From CAMCQY01 sp044370415 (GTDB lineage: Bacteria > Planctomycetota > Planctomycetia > Pirellulales > UBA1268), in NCBI GenBank assembly GCA_044370415.1, contig JBILVO010000005.1, positions 1 through 64,000 of the forward strand: DNA of 64,000 nucleotides. The letters are read 5' to 3'. Of this stretch, positions 1 through 8,403 are shown piece by piece. Position 1 is the first letter of the stretch; every line of letters begins with the position of its first letter. The notes below the pieces were generated by a model that was not told the origin of the DNA, searched no databases, and worked only from the letters and a program-made list of their open reading frames with translations. The translations under genes were made by a program, and so were the position numbers.

Positions 1-814
1 TGCCGCCGCTCTTCACCACCGCCGCGACCTGGTCGTAGACGCGCATGAACGAGAGCGGGCCCGAGGGCTTGCCGCCGCCGGCGAGCTTCTCGCGCTGGCT
101 GCGGAGCGTGGAGAGGTCGGTGCCGGTACCGGACCCGAACTTGAACAGCATGGCCTCGCTGCGGGCGAGCTCCATGATGTCCTCCATGTTGTCCTTCACG
201 CTCTGGATGAAGCAGGCGCTGCCCTGCGGGTACTCGTAGGGGTTGTCCGGCATGACGACGTCGTGCTTCGCCTCGTCCCACCGCCAGTTGCACGGCGCAC
301 CCTTGACGCCGTACTGGTGGTAGAGGCCGACGTTGAACCAGACGGGCGAGTTGAACGCGCCGTGCTGGTGGATGCACAGCCAGCTCAGGTCGCGGTAGAA
401 GTTCTCGCCGTCCTGGCGGGTCTTGAAGTAGCCGTCGGCGATGCCCCAGTCGGCGATCGTGCGGGCGACCCGGTGCACCAGCTGCTTGACGGAGTGCTCC
501 CGCTCCGCGGTGTGGATCTCGCCGTAGAAGTACTTGCTCACGACGACGTTGGTCGCCAGCTGGCTCCACGCCGCGGGGATCTCGCAGGCCGGCTGCTCGA
601 AGAGCACCTTGCCGTCCTCCCCCTTGATGGCGGCCGTGCGCAGCTCCCACTCCGTGGTGTCGAACGGGCTGTCCGCGTCGACCGGGCAGAAGGTGGGCTG
701 GATGCCCAGCGGCGTCCGACCGGCCCGCCCGCCCGCCTCGGCATGGCCGGACTCGAGCTGTCCGGCGGCGGTGGCGGTGCCGGCGATCGGGGCGGAGGCG
801 TCGAAATCTGCCAT
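1..814 (-). CDS. nrdJ: Vitamin B12-dependent ribonucleotide reductase, N-terminal part (partial)
   Basis: Reduces ribonucleotides to deoxyribonucleotides with adenosylcobalamin as radical source (class II enzyme, cytoplasmic). Only the first 271 residues are in the window; the gene runs off the left edge. The translation contains the run ACFIQSV followed by MEDIM, EAMLFKFGSGTGTDLSTLRS and GGGKPSGPLSFMRVYD, which is the substrate/specificity-loop signature of NrdJ. The start ATG (812-814) is preceded by AGGAG at about 9 nt. The first 40 or so residues are Ala/Gly/Pro-rich and not conserved-looking. It is divergent from the PfpI-like gene, with a long leader between. Confidence in the family is high; the catalytic cysteines lie outside the window. 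Confidence 0.93.
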   Translation of the reverse strand, partial: MADFDASAPIAGTATAAGQLESGHAEAGGRAGRTPLGIQPTFCPVDADSPFDTTEWELRTAAIKGEDGKVLFEQPACEIPAAWSQLATNVVVSKYFYGEIHTAEREHSVKQLVHRVARTIADWGIADGYFKTRQDGENFYRDLSWLCIHQHGAFNSPVWFNVGLYHQYGVKGAPCNWRWDEAKHDVVMPDNPYEYPQGSACFIQSVKDNMEDIMELARSEAMLFKFGSGTGTDLSTLRSQREKLAGGGKPSGPLSFMRVYDQVAAVVKSGG

Positions 815-1332
815 GGGGTGGTGCTCCTGGGCGTGATGAAAAGGGGCGGGATGAAAAGGGAGTCTCTAGTATACTTCCGTATATGTCTCGTTCCAGCCAG
901 TATCGGCCGGGAACTGGGCAACCATGAGTCGATCAGCCGGCTGGCCGGGCCGGAAGGCGGCGACGACGAGAAAGCAGCTCCTTCTGCATGCTATCGCAAG
1001 ATGTTGTGCCGGTCGGCCAGGTGACCACTTCCTGTGGGCCGGGGCGTGAATGTAGCGTGAGCGCTTGGGGAGTCAAGCGACTTTCCAGACCCGGTAAAAA
1101 CGCCCCCGAAAACGGGCGTTTCCCGGCCGTGCCGGCAGCCCAGGGGAAAGTGGCTCGATCCACTCATTGTGGGGGTTTTCCGGCGGGCCGCCATGCGGCC
1201 CTCGCCTGCGCGGGCTCGGGCCGCGACAATTGCAGCGTGCGGAGCCCCGGTGCCGGGGCCGGAATCAAGGACGCCGACCGACGCTCGCCGCGGTGTCGCA
1301 TGGATGTTCCTTCTCGCCACGGAGATTCGCTC
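815..1332. promoter_or_regulatory. Divergent nrdJ / pfpI intergenic region
   Basis: This 518-nt stretch has no convincing gene. Reading toward nrdJ there is a TTGACT (1071-1076), 16 nt, TACATT (1049-1054) promoter-like pair, which would give a leader of about 230 nt. Closer to the gene is an AT-rich inverted repeat, TATAC-GGAA-GTATA, at 869-882, overlapping a TATACT -10-like hexamer. A hairpin at about 1098-1115 (AACGCCC/GGGCGTT) is followed on the minus strand by TTTTT. I looked for a cobalamin riboswitch core, which would be natural upstream of nrdJ, and did not see one. Confidence 0.4.
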
Positions 1333-1938
1333 ATGACCAGCCGCGTGCCGCGTCGCACCGACAGTATTCATCAGACCAGCGTCTCCCCGGCCGGCGCCGC
1401 CCTGCGGCCGCTCGCGGGCGTGCGCATCCTCGCGCTGGTCGGCGACGACTACGAGGATCTGGAGCTCTGGTACCCGAAACTGCGGATCGAGGAGGCCGGG
1501 GGCCACGTGACGGTGGCCGGAGAGCTGCCGGGCCGCACCTACTCCGGCAAGCACGGCTACCCCTGCGCGAGCGACGCGGGGCTTGCCGACATGGAGGCCG
1601 CCGACTTTCAGGGCATCGTGCTGCCCGGTGGCTGGATGCCCGACAGGCTCCGCCGGGACGAGCGGGTGCTCGATCTCGTGCGGGAGTGCGCCGCGACGGG
1701 CAAGCTGGTGGCGGCGATCTGTCATGGCGGCTGGATCGCGATTTCAGCTGGCGTGTACCGGGGCGTGCGGGTCACGGGCAGCCTCGGCATCAAGGACGAC
1801 CTGGTGAACGCCGGTGCGATCTGGGAGGACGCGCCGGTCGTGGTCGACAGGCACTTCGTCTCGAGCCGCAAGCCCGCCGACCTGCCGGCCTTCATGGCGG
1901 CGATCGTCGAGATGCTGGCGGCGGTGGCCGCCGGGTAA
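1333..1938 (+). CDS. DJ-1/PfpI family protein
   Basis: 201-residue glutamine-amidotransferase-fold protein of the DJ-1/PfpI superfamily. Members include cysteine peptidases, glyoxalases/deglycases and chaperones, so the substrate is unknown. The core starts near residue 29 (GVRILALVGDDYED), has the LPGG loop near residue 98 and the nucleophile elbow AAICHGGW with Cys130-His131. Length is typical, with about 25 extra N-terminal residues. Start ATG 1333 was chosen because GGAG lies 8-10 nt upstream; the frame stays open further upstream without looking like protein. It is followed 20 nt later by a Fur-like gene in the same direction, suggesting stress-related co-transcription. Confidence 0.85.
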   Translation: MTSRVPRRTDSIHQTSVSPAGAALRPLAGVRILALVGDDYEDLELWYPKLRIEEAGGHVTVAGELPGRTYSGKHGYPCASDAGLADMEAADFQGIVLPGGWMPDRLRRDERVLDLVRECAATGKLVAAICHGGWIAISAGVYRGVRVTGSLGIKDDLVNAGAIWEDAPVVVDRHFVSSRKPADLPAFMAAIVEMLAAVAAG

Positions 1939-1958
1939 CGTCGTGTAGGATTGATGTC

Positions 1959-2423
1959 GTGGGAACGCCACAGCCGCCGGAAACCGACGCGATCAGGGCC
2001 CTCGTCCGCGGGGCGGGCCTGCGGTGCACCGCCGCCCGGCTCGCGGTGATGCAGCACATGGTCGCGGCGGCGGGCCCGCAGACCCACGCCGAGGTGTCGC
2101 AGGCGCTCGACCACCGCGGGTTCGACCGGGCGACGATCTACCGCAACCTCACCGAGCTGACCGAGGCCCGGCTCGTCACCCGCGTCGACCTCGGCGATCA
2201 CGTCTGGCGGTTCGAGCTGCGGCGGCACGACGACGGCGGCGCCGGCCACGGTGGAGATCATCCGCACTTCGTGTGCACGACGTGTGGCGAGGTGTCGTGC
2301 CTCGACGGCGTCGACGTGGCGATCACGCCGCGGCCCGGCCCGCGGAAGGCACGTGCCGGGAAGAGATCGGTTCCGGCCGTCACGGAGGTGCTGCTCAAGG
2401 GCACCTGCGAGAACTGCGAGTGA
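1959..2423 (+). CDS. Fur/PerR/Zur-family metal-dependent repressor
   Basis: 154-residue winged-helix transcription regulator. The DNA-recognition region is near residues 40-72 (HAEVSQALDHRGFDRATIYRNLTEL), matching the family pattern of a helix ending in TIYRNL. It then has the HPHF metal-site segment, a CTTCG zinc motif (Cys106/Cys109) and a second CxxC at the extreme C-terminus (Cys150/Cys153), the structural Zn pairs of Fur proteins. The start is GTG at 1959, with AGGA about 9 nt upstream. Which metal or oxidant it senses cannot be told. It sits directly behind the PfpI-like gene, which it may help regulate. Closest alternatives are PerR and Zur. Confidence 0.88.
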   Translation: MGTPQPPETDAIRALVRGAGLRCTAARLAVMQHMVAAAGPQTHAEVSQALDHRGFDRATIYRNLTELTEARLVTRVDLGDHVWRFELRRHDDGGAGHGGDHPHFVCTTCGEVSCLDGVDVAITPRPGPRKARAGKRSVPAVTEVLLKGTCENCE

Positions 2424-2449
2424 GCCGGTCGGCCCGGGGCCCGAGCACC

Positions 2450-3598
2450 ATGCAGCCCCGACACGCCCTGCTCGCTGTCGCCCTGCTCGCCGGCACCCTG
2501 CCGCCGTGCCTGCTGGCGGCCTGCCTGCTGCGTGCTCCGGCGATCGTGCTGACGGCGCCGGATGACCTCGAGATTGTGCAGCGCGACGCCGACGGCGGTG
2601 GTGTGGTGCGGATCGCCGGCCGGCTCTCGGGCGTGCCGGTCGCGGGGACCCGCGTGGAGGCGCGGCTGGCCGGTGCGGCGGGCGACGCGGCTGCCTGGCA
2701 GGCGGTGGCTGCGCGGGAGGACGGCTTCGCCGACGGCCTGCGGGTCCCGGCAGGCGGCTGGTATCGCCTGGACGTGCGTGCCTCCCGCTCAGGCGGCGTG
2801 GTCGCCGAGGCGGTCGTCCCCCGTGTCGGCGTCGGCGAGATCTTCATCGTGGCCGGCCAGTCGAACTCGGCCAACTACGGCGAGACGCGGCAGGCATCCC
2901 GCTCGGATCGGGTCGTGGCCCGGGATGGCGGGCGGTGGCAGGTCGCCCGCGACCCGCAGCCGGCCGCCGGCGGGTCGGGCGGCAGTTTCATGCCGCCGCT
3001 GGGCGATGCCCTCGTCGCCGCGTTCGACGTGCCCGTCGGATTCGTCGCCTGTGGCCTCGGCGGGACGAGCGTGCGGGAGTGGCTGCCGGAGGGCGGGCGG
3101 TTTCCCAGCCCGCCCACGGTCGAGCGCCGTGTGCGGCGGCTGGCCGACGGAGTCTGGGAGAGCGACGGCCGGGCCTACGCCGTGCTCGTCGCGCGCATGA
3201 AAGAGCTCGGGCCGCGCGGCTTCCGCGCCGTGCTCTGGCACCAGGGGGAGAGCGACGCCAACCAGCAGGACCCCTCCCGCACGCTTCCGGGCCACCTCTA
3301 CCGCGAGTATCTCGAGACGATCATCCGCCGGTCGCGGGCCGACATCGGCTGGAACGCCGATTGGTTCGTCGCACAGGCGACCTACCACGTGCCGGGTGAC
3401 GAGTCGTCACCCGACATCCGCGCGGCCCAGGCGGCGGTCGTCGCCGACGGCGTGGCGCTCGCCGGCCCCGACACCGACGCGCTCAAGGGACCATTGCGCG
3501 AGCGCGGTGGCACCGGCGTCCACTTCAGTGACGCCGGCCTCAAGGCCCATGCCGCCCGGTGGGCGGAGATCCTGGTGCCCTGGATCGGGCCGCGGTGA
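2450..3598 (+). CDS. Exported SASA-type (sialate O-acetylesterase-like) carbohydrate esterase
   Basis: 382-residue esterase of the SASA/DUF303 SGNH family, which removes O-acetyl groups from sugars. A hydrophobic signal segment spans residues 8-30. A beta-sandwich-like part (35-125) is followed by the block-I serine motif IVAGQSNS (Ser138), the LWHQGESDA block near residue 265, and a C-terminal GVHFSDAGL block carrying the catalytic His. Probably periplasmic or extracellular. Start ATG 2450 is 26 nt after the fur-like stop and has no clear Shine-Dalgarno, so translation may be coupled or the start inexact. Together with the sulfatase and SGNH lipoprotein nearby it suggests degradation of decorated polysaccharide. 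Confidence 0.85.
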   Translation: MQPRHALLAVALLAGTLPPCLLAACLLRAPAIVLTAPDDLEIVQRDADGGGVVRIAGRLSGVPVAGTRVEARLAGAAGDAAAWQAVAAREDGFADGLRVPAGGWYRLDVRASRSGGVVAEAVVPRVGVGEIFIVAGQSNSANYGETRQASRSDRVVARDGGRWQVARDPQPAAGGSGGSFMPPLGDALVAAFDVPVGFVACGLGGTSVREWLPEGGRFPSPPTVERRVRRLADGVWESDGRAYAVLVARMKELGPRGFRAVLWHQGESDANQQDPSRTLPGHLYREYLETIIRRSRADIGWNADWFVAQATYHVPGDESSPDIRAAQAAVVADGVALAGPDTDALKGPLRERGGTGVHFSDAGLKAHAARWAEILVPWIGPR

Positions 3599-3682
3599 AT
3601 GCGGCAGCAGAGCGGCGTGACCGCGCTGCACGGGCGCGCCGGCCCCGAGTGCGTCAGCCCGTGGCGCGCCGCACACGCGGGC

Positions 3683-4546
3683 TCAGCGGGCCAGCAGCCG
3701 CTCGAGCAGCGGCTTGAGACGGCTCGCGAAGAAGGCGTAGCCGCCCTCCTGCGTGAGGTGGATCGTGTCGGGCGCGAAGAGGCCGTCCTTGAGCCTGCCG
3801 TCGGCGTCGACCATCTCGCCCGAGATGTCGAGCACGTGCACGAGCGGGTCGGCGTCGAGCTTCAGGGTGTCGAGGGCCGCGTTCACCTTCTTGATGTCCT
3901 CGTAGAACGGGTTGCCGGGGGCGTGCGCGGGAAACACCTTCACCACCACGAGCGGCGTCCGGGGGAACTTCTCGCGGAGATGCTTCGCGCAGGCCTCGAT
4001 GCCCCGGGCGACGGGCTCGATGCCGGTCTCTGGCGTGAAGAACATGTTGTTGTTGCCGACTAGGAGCACGACGGCCCGTGGCTCGAGCCCCTCCACGCCG
4101 CCGTGATCGAGCCGCCAGAGCACGTTCTGCGTCTTGTCGCCGCCGATGCCGATGTTGACCGTCTTGAGCGTGCCGAAGTGCTTCAGCCACGCGGCGCCCC
4201 ACTGCATCGTGATCGAGTCGCCGACGAGCAGCACGTCGATCGGTCCCTTCGCGGCCTCGACCGTCTTCACGAGGCCGGCGTGCATGTCGAGCCAGCTGCG
4301 GCCTCCCCAGAACCCCGCCGAGGGAACGACGGGCCAGAGATGCGGCAGGTGCTGCGTGACCTCGGCGCCCGGTCGCCGCTCGTGCTCGGGCCTGAGCACA
4401 TAGGCCTCCTCCGCGGATGAGAGCGGCCAGCCGGTCTTCTGTGGCTCGGGCGTCGTGTAGGCGTAGTCGAGCCCGCGGGCGACGGGCGGCACGCAGGCGG
4501 TCAGCGTGAGCGCAGCGAGCACGGAGAGCGGGAGCCGCACGTGCAT
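3683..4546 (-). CDS. SGNH/GDSL hydrolase lipoprotein (PAF-acetylhydrolase-like)
   Basis: 287-residue lipoprotein-type esterase. The signal peptide ends in a lipobox LTAC (Cys18). Core motifs are in order: LLVGDSIT (block I, Ser111), GIGGDKTQNVLWR (block II Gly), LLVGNNN (block III Asn) and APDTIHLTQEGG (block V Asp-His). This order and the GDSIT/GGDKTQN wording match the platelet-activating-factor acetylhydrolase IB-like branch of SGNH hydrolases. In planctomycetes such proteins usually act on acetylated glycans, which is inference here. It converges with the upstream SASA esterase and is co-oriented with the rhodanese gene 73 nt upstream. Confidence 0.87.
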   Translation of the reverse strand: MHVRLPLSVLAALTLTACVPPVARGLDYAYTTPEPQKTGWPLSSAEEAYVLRPEHERRPGAEVTQHLPHLWPVVPSAGFWGGRSWLDMHAGLVKTVEAAKGPIDVLLVGDSITMQWGAAWLKHFGTLKTVNIGIGGDKTQNVLWRLDHGGVEGLEPRAVVLLVGNNNMFFTPETGIEPVARGIEACAKHLREKFPRTPLVVVKVFPAHAPGNPFYEDIKKVNAALDTLKLDADPLVHVLDISGEMVDADGRLKDGLFAPDTIHLTQEGGYAFFASRLKPLLERLLAR

Positions 4547-4619
4547 GGAGGAGGTGTCTCCGAGGTCTCGGAGTGTGGTGTGGACGTGACGCGGCGGTCA
4601 GGCTTGGCTGACGACCTGG

Positions 4620-4964
4620 TCAATAGCGTGGGACATTCGGATCGACCTCGGCGCTCCAGGCGTCGATGCCGCCCCGCATGCTCGACACGAGCTGAAAGCC
4701 CTTCTCGCGGAGCCAGTGGGTCACCCGCAGGCTGCGAACACCGTGGTGGCAGTGCACGATGATCGGCTTGCTCCGCCACTGCTCGAGCTCGCCGATCCGC
4801 TCGGGCAGCTCCTGCATCGGCAGCAGCACGGCGCCTGCGATCCGGGCCGTCGCATGCTCCTCCGGCGTGCGGCAGTCGAGCAGGAGCATCTCGCCGGGGT
4901 GCGACTCCCAGAGGAGTGTTTTCGCTTCGGCGGCGGAGATTTCCACGGGTGTTTCGGCAGTCAT
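4620..4964 (-). CDS. Rhodanese-domain protein (single domain)
   Basis: 114-residue single rhodanese domain, a sulfur-carrier or sulfurtransferase fold. It has the DCRTPEEH segment (residues 30-37) and the active-site loop HCHHGVRS with the persulfide-forming Cys72. The protein is cytoplasmic, with no signal peptide. It sits between an SGNH lipoprotein (73 nt downstream) and a sulfatase (57 nt upstream), all leftward. Although sulfur chemistry links rhodanese and sulfatase loosely, their compartments differ and the pairing may be coincidental. Confidence 0.9.
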   Translation of the reverse strand: MTAETPVEISAAEAKTLLWESHPGEMLLLDCRTPEEHATARIAGAVLLPMQELPERIGELEQWRSKPIIVHCHHGVRSLRVTHWLREKGFQLVSSMRGGIDAWSAEVDPNVPRY

Positions 4965-5021
4965 CGGCGTGCTCTTTCGGGGTGCGGGTGTCTGCGGGTG
5001 TTCGAACGGATCGGGTGTGGG

Positions 5022-6827
5022 TCAGCGGGCGACCGGCACGAGCACCAGCCGGCGGACGTCGGCGACGGTCGCGCCCGGAATCGTCGTGGCTGCAAGCGCG
5101 AGCGTGGCCGGCCCCTTCGCCAGATCGATCGTGCCCAGCGACAGCGGCCGGAACTCCTTGTCGAATCCCTCGCCGTGGCGGCGCTCGACCCGGTCCTCAC
5201 CGCGGTTGAGCGGCGGATCCCAGCCGGGCTGGATCGTCGCTGCAACCGACGCGTCGCCGCAGGAGAGCCTCACGCTCGACCCTGCGTCGGCCGCGAGGCA
5301 GGTGTACCAGAGCACCGCCTCGTAGGTGCCGGCGGTCAGCACGTCGACCGTCCAGGTGATCGAGTCGTCGGTCTTCGTCCACTGGACGAAGTGGGAGCAG
5401 TTGGGCGCCTTGGCATTCCGCGCGACGCCGCCGTGCGGTCGGCCGTCGCGGGCCGGCAGCTCCGTGTGCGGGCTGCCCGGGAAACCCACCGGAAACCGCT
5501 CCTCGGCCGGCACGGGCACCGCGGCCAGCACGGTCTTCCGCCAATCGGCGGCGATGCCAGCGAGTCGCGCGGCCTCCTCCGGGGCGGCGCCGGCGATGTC
5601 TCGGGTCTGGCCGGGATCGGCGGCGAGGTCGTAGAGCCGGCCCTGGGCGTCGAGCCGGTGGGTCGGGCTGCGGACGCTCACCTTGCCCCCGAAGCTCGCC
5701 ACGATCGTGCGCTCTGCCGCCCGCGATGCGACGGACCCCGCCGACGGGAGATCGAGCAGCAGCGGCGCGAGGTCGATGCCGTCGAGCGGCTTGACCGGCC
5801 CGAGGTCGACGCCGGCCAGACCGGCGAGCGTGGGCAACAGATCGATTGCGCCGGCGAGCTGCGGCACGACGGTGCCGGCGGTGATCCGCGCCGGCCAGCG
5901 GAGGCAGCAGACGCTCCGCACGCCGCCGTCGTCGGTCGTGCCCTTGCGGCCCCGCATGCCGCCGCACCAGCGGGTGCTGTTGGCGCCGTTGTCGGACACA
6001 TAGACGACGATCGTGTCGCGGGCCGCGCCTAGGCGGTCGAGCGTCGCGAGCAGCTGCGCCACGTTCGCGTCGAGGTTTTCCATCATCGCCAGGGCGGCGC
6101 GGGTGAAGGGGAGTTCCTCGCGGTCGCCGTCGGCGCCCCGCAGGTCGATCGGCTTGTCGCGGAACCGGTTCCATGCCTCGTCGGGCACGCACATCGGCGA
6201 GTGCGGCGTGTTGAAGGCGACGTAGCAGAGGAACGGCCGGCCGGCCGCGGCCGCACGCTCGATGAAGCCGCCGGCGTGGGCGGCGATGTCGTCGGCGATG
6301 TAGCCCCTGCCGCGGACGAACCGGCCGTCGTGCTCCAGGGGCGGATCGAAATAGTCGCCCCAATGCCCTTCCGTGAAGCCATAGAAGGTGTCGAAGCCGC
6401 GGGCCAGCGGATGGTAGGGCCACTGGGTGCCGTTGTGCCACTTGCCGAAGCAGCCGGTGGCGTGGCCGGCGTCGCGGAAGACCTCGGCGAGCGTCCGCTC
6501 CGCGGGGTCCATCCGCTCCTCGCCGAGCGTGACGCCGCGGACGCCGCTGCGCGGATGATAGCGGCCGGTGAGCAGCTCGGCCCGGGTGGGGGCGCAGACC
6601 GGCTGCACGCAGAACCGCTCGAGGACCGCGCCGTCGCGGGCGAGCGAGTCGATCGCGGGCGTGGCGAGGTTCGTGTTGCCGACGAACGAGTAGTCGCCCC
6701 AGCCGGCGTCGTCGGCGACGATGACGAGCACGTTTGGCCGCGGCGACGTGGCGGTCGCGACGGCGGCGCAGAGCCAGCCGGCGGCCACGGCCGCGATCAG
6801 GCGGAGGTGTCGGGCTCTTCGGTGCAT
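5022..6827 (-). CDS. Secreted type I (formylglycine) sulfatase
   Basis: 601-residue arylsulfatase-family enzyme that would cleave sulfate esters outside the cytoplasm. A signal peptide covers residues 1-27. The metal-binding VIVADDAGWGD segment (Asp39, Asp40) and the sulfatase signature CAPTR (Cys78, converted to formylglycine in this family) are intact. VYVSDNGAN and GGMRGRKG motifs follow. The last ~120 residues form a beta-rich appendix (WTKTDDSITWTVDVL, then TIPGATVADVRRLVLV) that looks like a carbohydrate-binding-type sandwich; this is my inference. Start ATG 6827 leaves only a very short leader behind a TATTCT -10-like box. Substrate unknown; sulfated marine-type polysaccharide is likely. 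Confidence 0.92.
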   Translation of the reverse strand: MHRRARHLRLIAAVAAGWLCAAVATATSPRPNVLVIVADDAGWGDYSFVGNTNLATPAIDSLARDGAVLERFCVQPVCAPTRAELLTGRYHPRSGVRGVTLGEERMDPAERTLAEVFRDAGHATGCFGKWHNGTQWPYHPLARGFDTFYGFTEGHWGDYFDPPLEHDGRFVRGRGYIADDIAAHAGGFIERAAAAGRPFLCYVAFNTPHSPMCVPDEAWNRFRDKPIDLRGADGDREELPFTRAALAMMENLDANVAQLLATLDRLGAARDTIVVYVSDNGANSTRWCGGMRGRKGTTDDGGVRSVCCLRWPARITAGTVVPQLAGAIDLLPTLAGLAGVDLGPVKPLDGIDLAPLLLDLPSAGSVASRAAERTIVASFGGKVSVRSPTHRLDAQGRLYDLAADPGQTRDIAGAAPEEAARLAGIAADWRKTVLAAVPVPAEERFPVGFPGSPHTELPARDGRPHGGVARNAKAPNCSHFVQWTKTDDSITWTVDVLTAGTYEAVLWYTCLAADAGSSVRLSCGDASVAATIQPGWDPPLNRGEDRVERRHGEGFDKEFRPLSLGTIDLAKGPATLALAATTIPGATVADVRRLVLVPVAR

Positions 6828-7058
6828 GGAACCCGTGAGAATACGGGAAACGAGGGCCGACAGCACCTCGGCCGCCGCCGGTCGGGTGGTCCGGGCCGTG
6901 CGCCCCTTTGACCCTGTCGGGCCGCCGCCGGAGAATGCGCCGCTCCGGGTGCCGCCTCGCACTGCCGATCGCCAGCCGGGGCCCTCCGTTGCGTCTGTGT
7001 GTTCCGACTGCTTTCCGGCTGCGGCTTTTCCGCGCTCGTTCTTGCCCAGGGGGTCTCC

Positions 7059-7544
7059 ATGAGGTCTGTCAGCCGTGTCCTGCTCGTGTGTGCGTGCGTG
7101 GTCTCGGCCGTGGTTCCCGCCGCCGCCTCGGCTCAGGCCCAGACGCCGGGTGACGCGCCGCTGCTCGCGGAGCTGACGGCGCTCGAGCGGGCCAGCTGGG
7201 AGGCCACGGTCCGCGATGACAAGGAGTTTTTCCGCGGCTACATGGCGCCCGAGTTCAAGGGCTTCTTCGCCGACGGCACGGTGGCCGGCCGGGAGGAGTT
7301 TCTCCGCACCATGGACGACTTCCACCTCGTCACGTACTCCATGGGGGACGTGAGCATGATGCGGATCAACGCGGACGCGGCGCTGGTGCTCTATCGGGCC
7401 AGCTTCGAGGGGGTCCACAAGGGGAAGCGGCTCGCGCAGACCACCGTCGAGTCGTCGTCGCTCTACGTGCGCCGCGACGGCAAGTGGCTCGAGATCTTCT
7501 ATCAGGAGACGGCGATTCCCACCGAAGCGCCGCCGACGAAGTGA
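7059..7544 (+). CDS. Exported DUF4440/SnoaL-like (NTF2-fold) protein
   Basis: 161-residue secreted protein. The signal peptide is about residues 1-29 (ending AAASAQAQ). The rest matches the DUF4440 pattern of the NTF2/SnoaL fold: LTALERASWEATVRDDKEFF, then FADGTVAGREEFL, and a final DGKWLEIFYQETAI strand. Such domains bind small molecules or act as hydrolase/isomerase-like scaffolds; no catalytic role can be assigned. Start 7059 was chosen over the upstream in-frame codon at 6999 because AGGGGG lies 5 nt before it and it begins the signal peptide directly. Confidence 0.75.
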   Translation: MRSVSRVLLVCACVVSAVVPAAASAQAQTPGDAPLLAELTALERASWEATVRDDKEFFRGYMAPEFKGFFADGTVAGREEFLRTMDDFHLVTYSMGDVSMMRINADAALVLYRASFEGVHKGKRLAQTTVESSSLYVRRDGKWLEIFYQETAIPTEAPPTK

Positions 7545-7593
7545 CCAGCCCGAAAAGCGGGCGGTCCCCCGGCCACGAACCCACGTGACGATC

Positions 7594-8238
7594 ATGGCGA
7601 TGACACGTCGACACAAGCGGGCCGCCGTGATCGCCGGCGTCGTGGCGGCGCTCACGGCGACCGCGGCGGGCGGCTGGTGGGCGGGCTGGTTCGGGCCGCA
7701 CGAGGATCCGCGGATCACCGAGCTGCGGCTGCTCCAGGAGGACCTCATCCGCCGGTATCCGCCCGAGCGGGGCCCGCAGTCGCTCGCCGAGGCGGCGGAA
7801 CGTGCGGCGGCGATCGGCGGCTTCATGCTGAAGGTGCAGGCGCTGCCCCCCGAGCTGCGGCCGCAGGCGATCCAGTCGGGCCGCGATGCGATGCTCCGCA
7901 TCGTGGATGGCAAGGCGCAGGCCTACTTCGCCCTGCCCGCCGCCGACCGGCAGGCGTTTCTCGACGCGGAGATCAGGCAGGGGGAACTCATGCGCAAGGC
8001 CTTCGAGGCCGGGAAGACGGCGCTGAAGTGGGCGGGCGTCGGCGGCCGCGGCACGGACCCGGCGAAGGCGGCCCCCGGCAACGGGCCCGGCGGATCGCAG
8101 GACGACCGCAACCGCTGGCGGAAGAGCGTCATCGACAGGACCACCCCGGCGCAGCGGTCGCGGATCACGGAATACATGGCCGCGATCGAGGGCCGTCGCA
8201 AACAGCTCGGCCTGCCGGCGGCGCCGTTTGGACCCTGA
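7594..8238 (+). CDS. Hypothetical protein with N-terminal membrane anchor
   Basis: About 214 residues, family not recognised. One hydrophobic helix (about residues 10-30, AAVIAGVVAALTATAAGGWW) is followed by an Arg/Glu-rich, alpha-helical, probably periplasmic region rich in amphipathic segments, with a Gly/Pro linker (GNGPGGSQDDRNRW) near residue 165 and a helical tail. ATG codons at 7594 and 7600 and a GTG at 7585 are all possible starts and none has a good ribosome site. It follows the DUF4440 gene by 50 nt and may share its transcript. Confidence 0.6.
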   Translation: MAMTRRHKRAAVIAGVVAALTATAAGGWWAGWFGPHEDPRITELRLLQEDLIRRYPPERGPQSLAEAAERAAAIGGFMLKVQALPPELRPQAIQSGRDAMLRIVDGKAQAYFALPAADRQAFLDAEIRQGELMRKAFEAGKTALKWAGVGGRGTDPAKAAPGNGPGGSQDDRNRWRKSVIDRTTPAQRSRITEYMAAIEGRRKQLGLPAAPFGP

Positions 8239-8264
8239 CGCCACTGCTGCCGGGCCGGCTGCAC

Positions 8265-8292
8265 GCGAAACACCGCATCCTGCGGTTTTCGC
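8265..8292. terminator. Hairpin between convergent genes
   Basis: Interrupted inverted repeat GCGAA...ACCGCA / TGCGGT...TTCGC between the rightward gene ending at 8238 and the leftward barrel gene ending at 8404. There is no strong U-tract on either side, so it may be a bidirectional 3' hairpin rather than a textbook intrinsic terminator. Confidence 0.45.
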
Positions 8293-8403
8293 TTGGCGGG
8301 CATCCGCCCACTGGTGCTGCGCTCTGAATCCTGCCGAGCACGGGGAGCCGGGCCGGCGGTGATCGCTCCGGACGGATCGTGTTCCACGAACAACCAAAGC
8401 GGT

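Noticed and set aside
815..1332. Cobalamin riboswitch upstream of nrdJ
   Set aside because: Expected by analogy, but the conserved B12-box and core sequences were not found on the nrdJ strand.
5022..7913. Extended leftward frame joining the sulfatase to upstream sequence
   Set aside because: The part before residue 1 of the sulfatase has no protein-like character and contains the promoter region; the signal peptide defines the true start.
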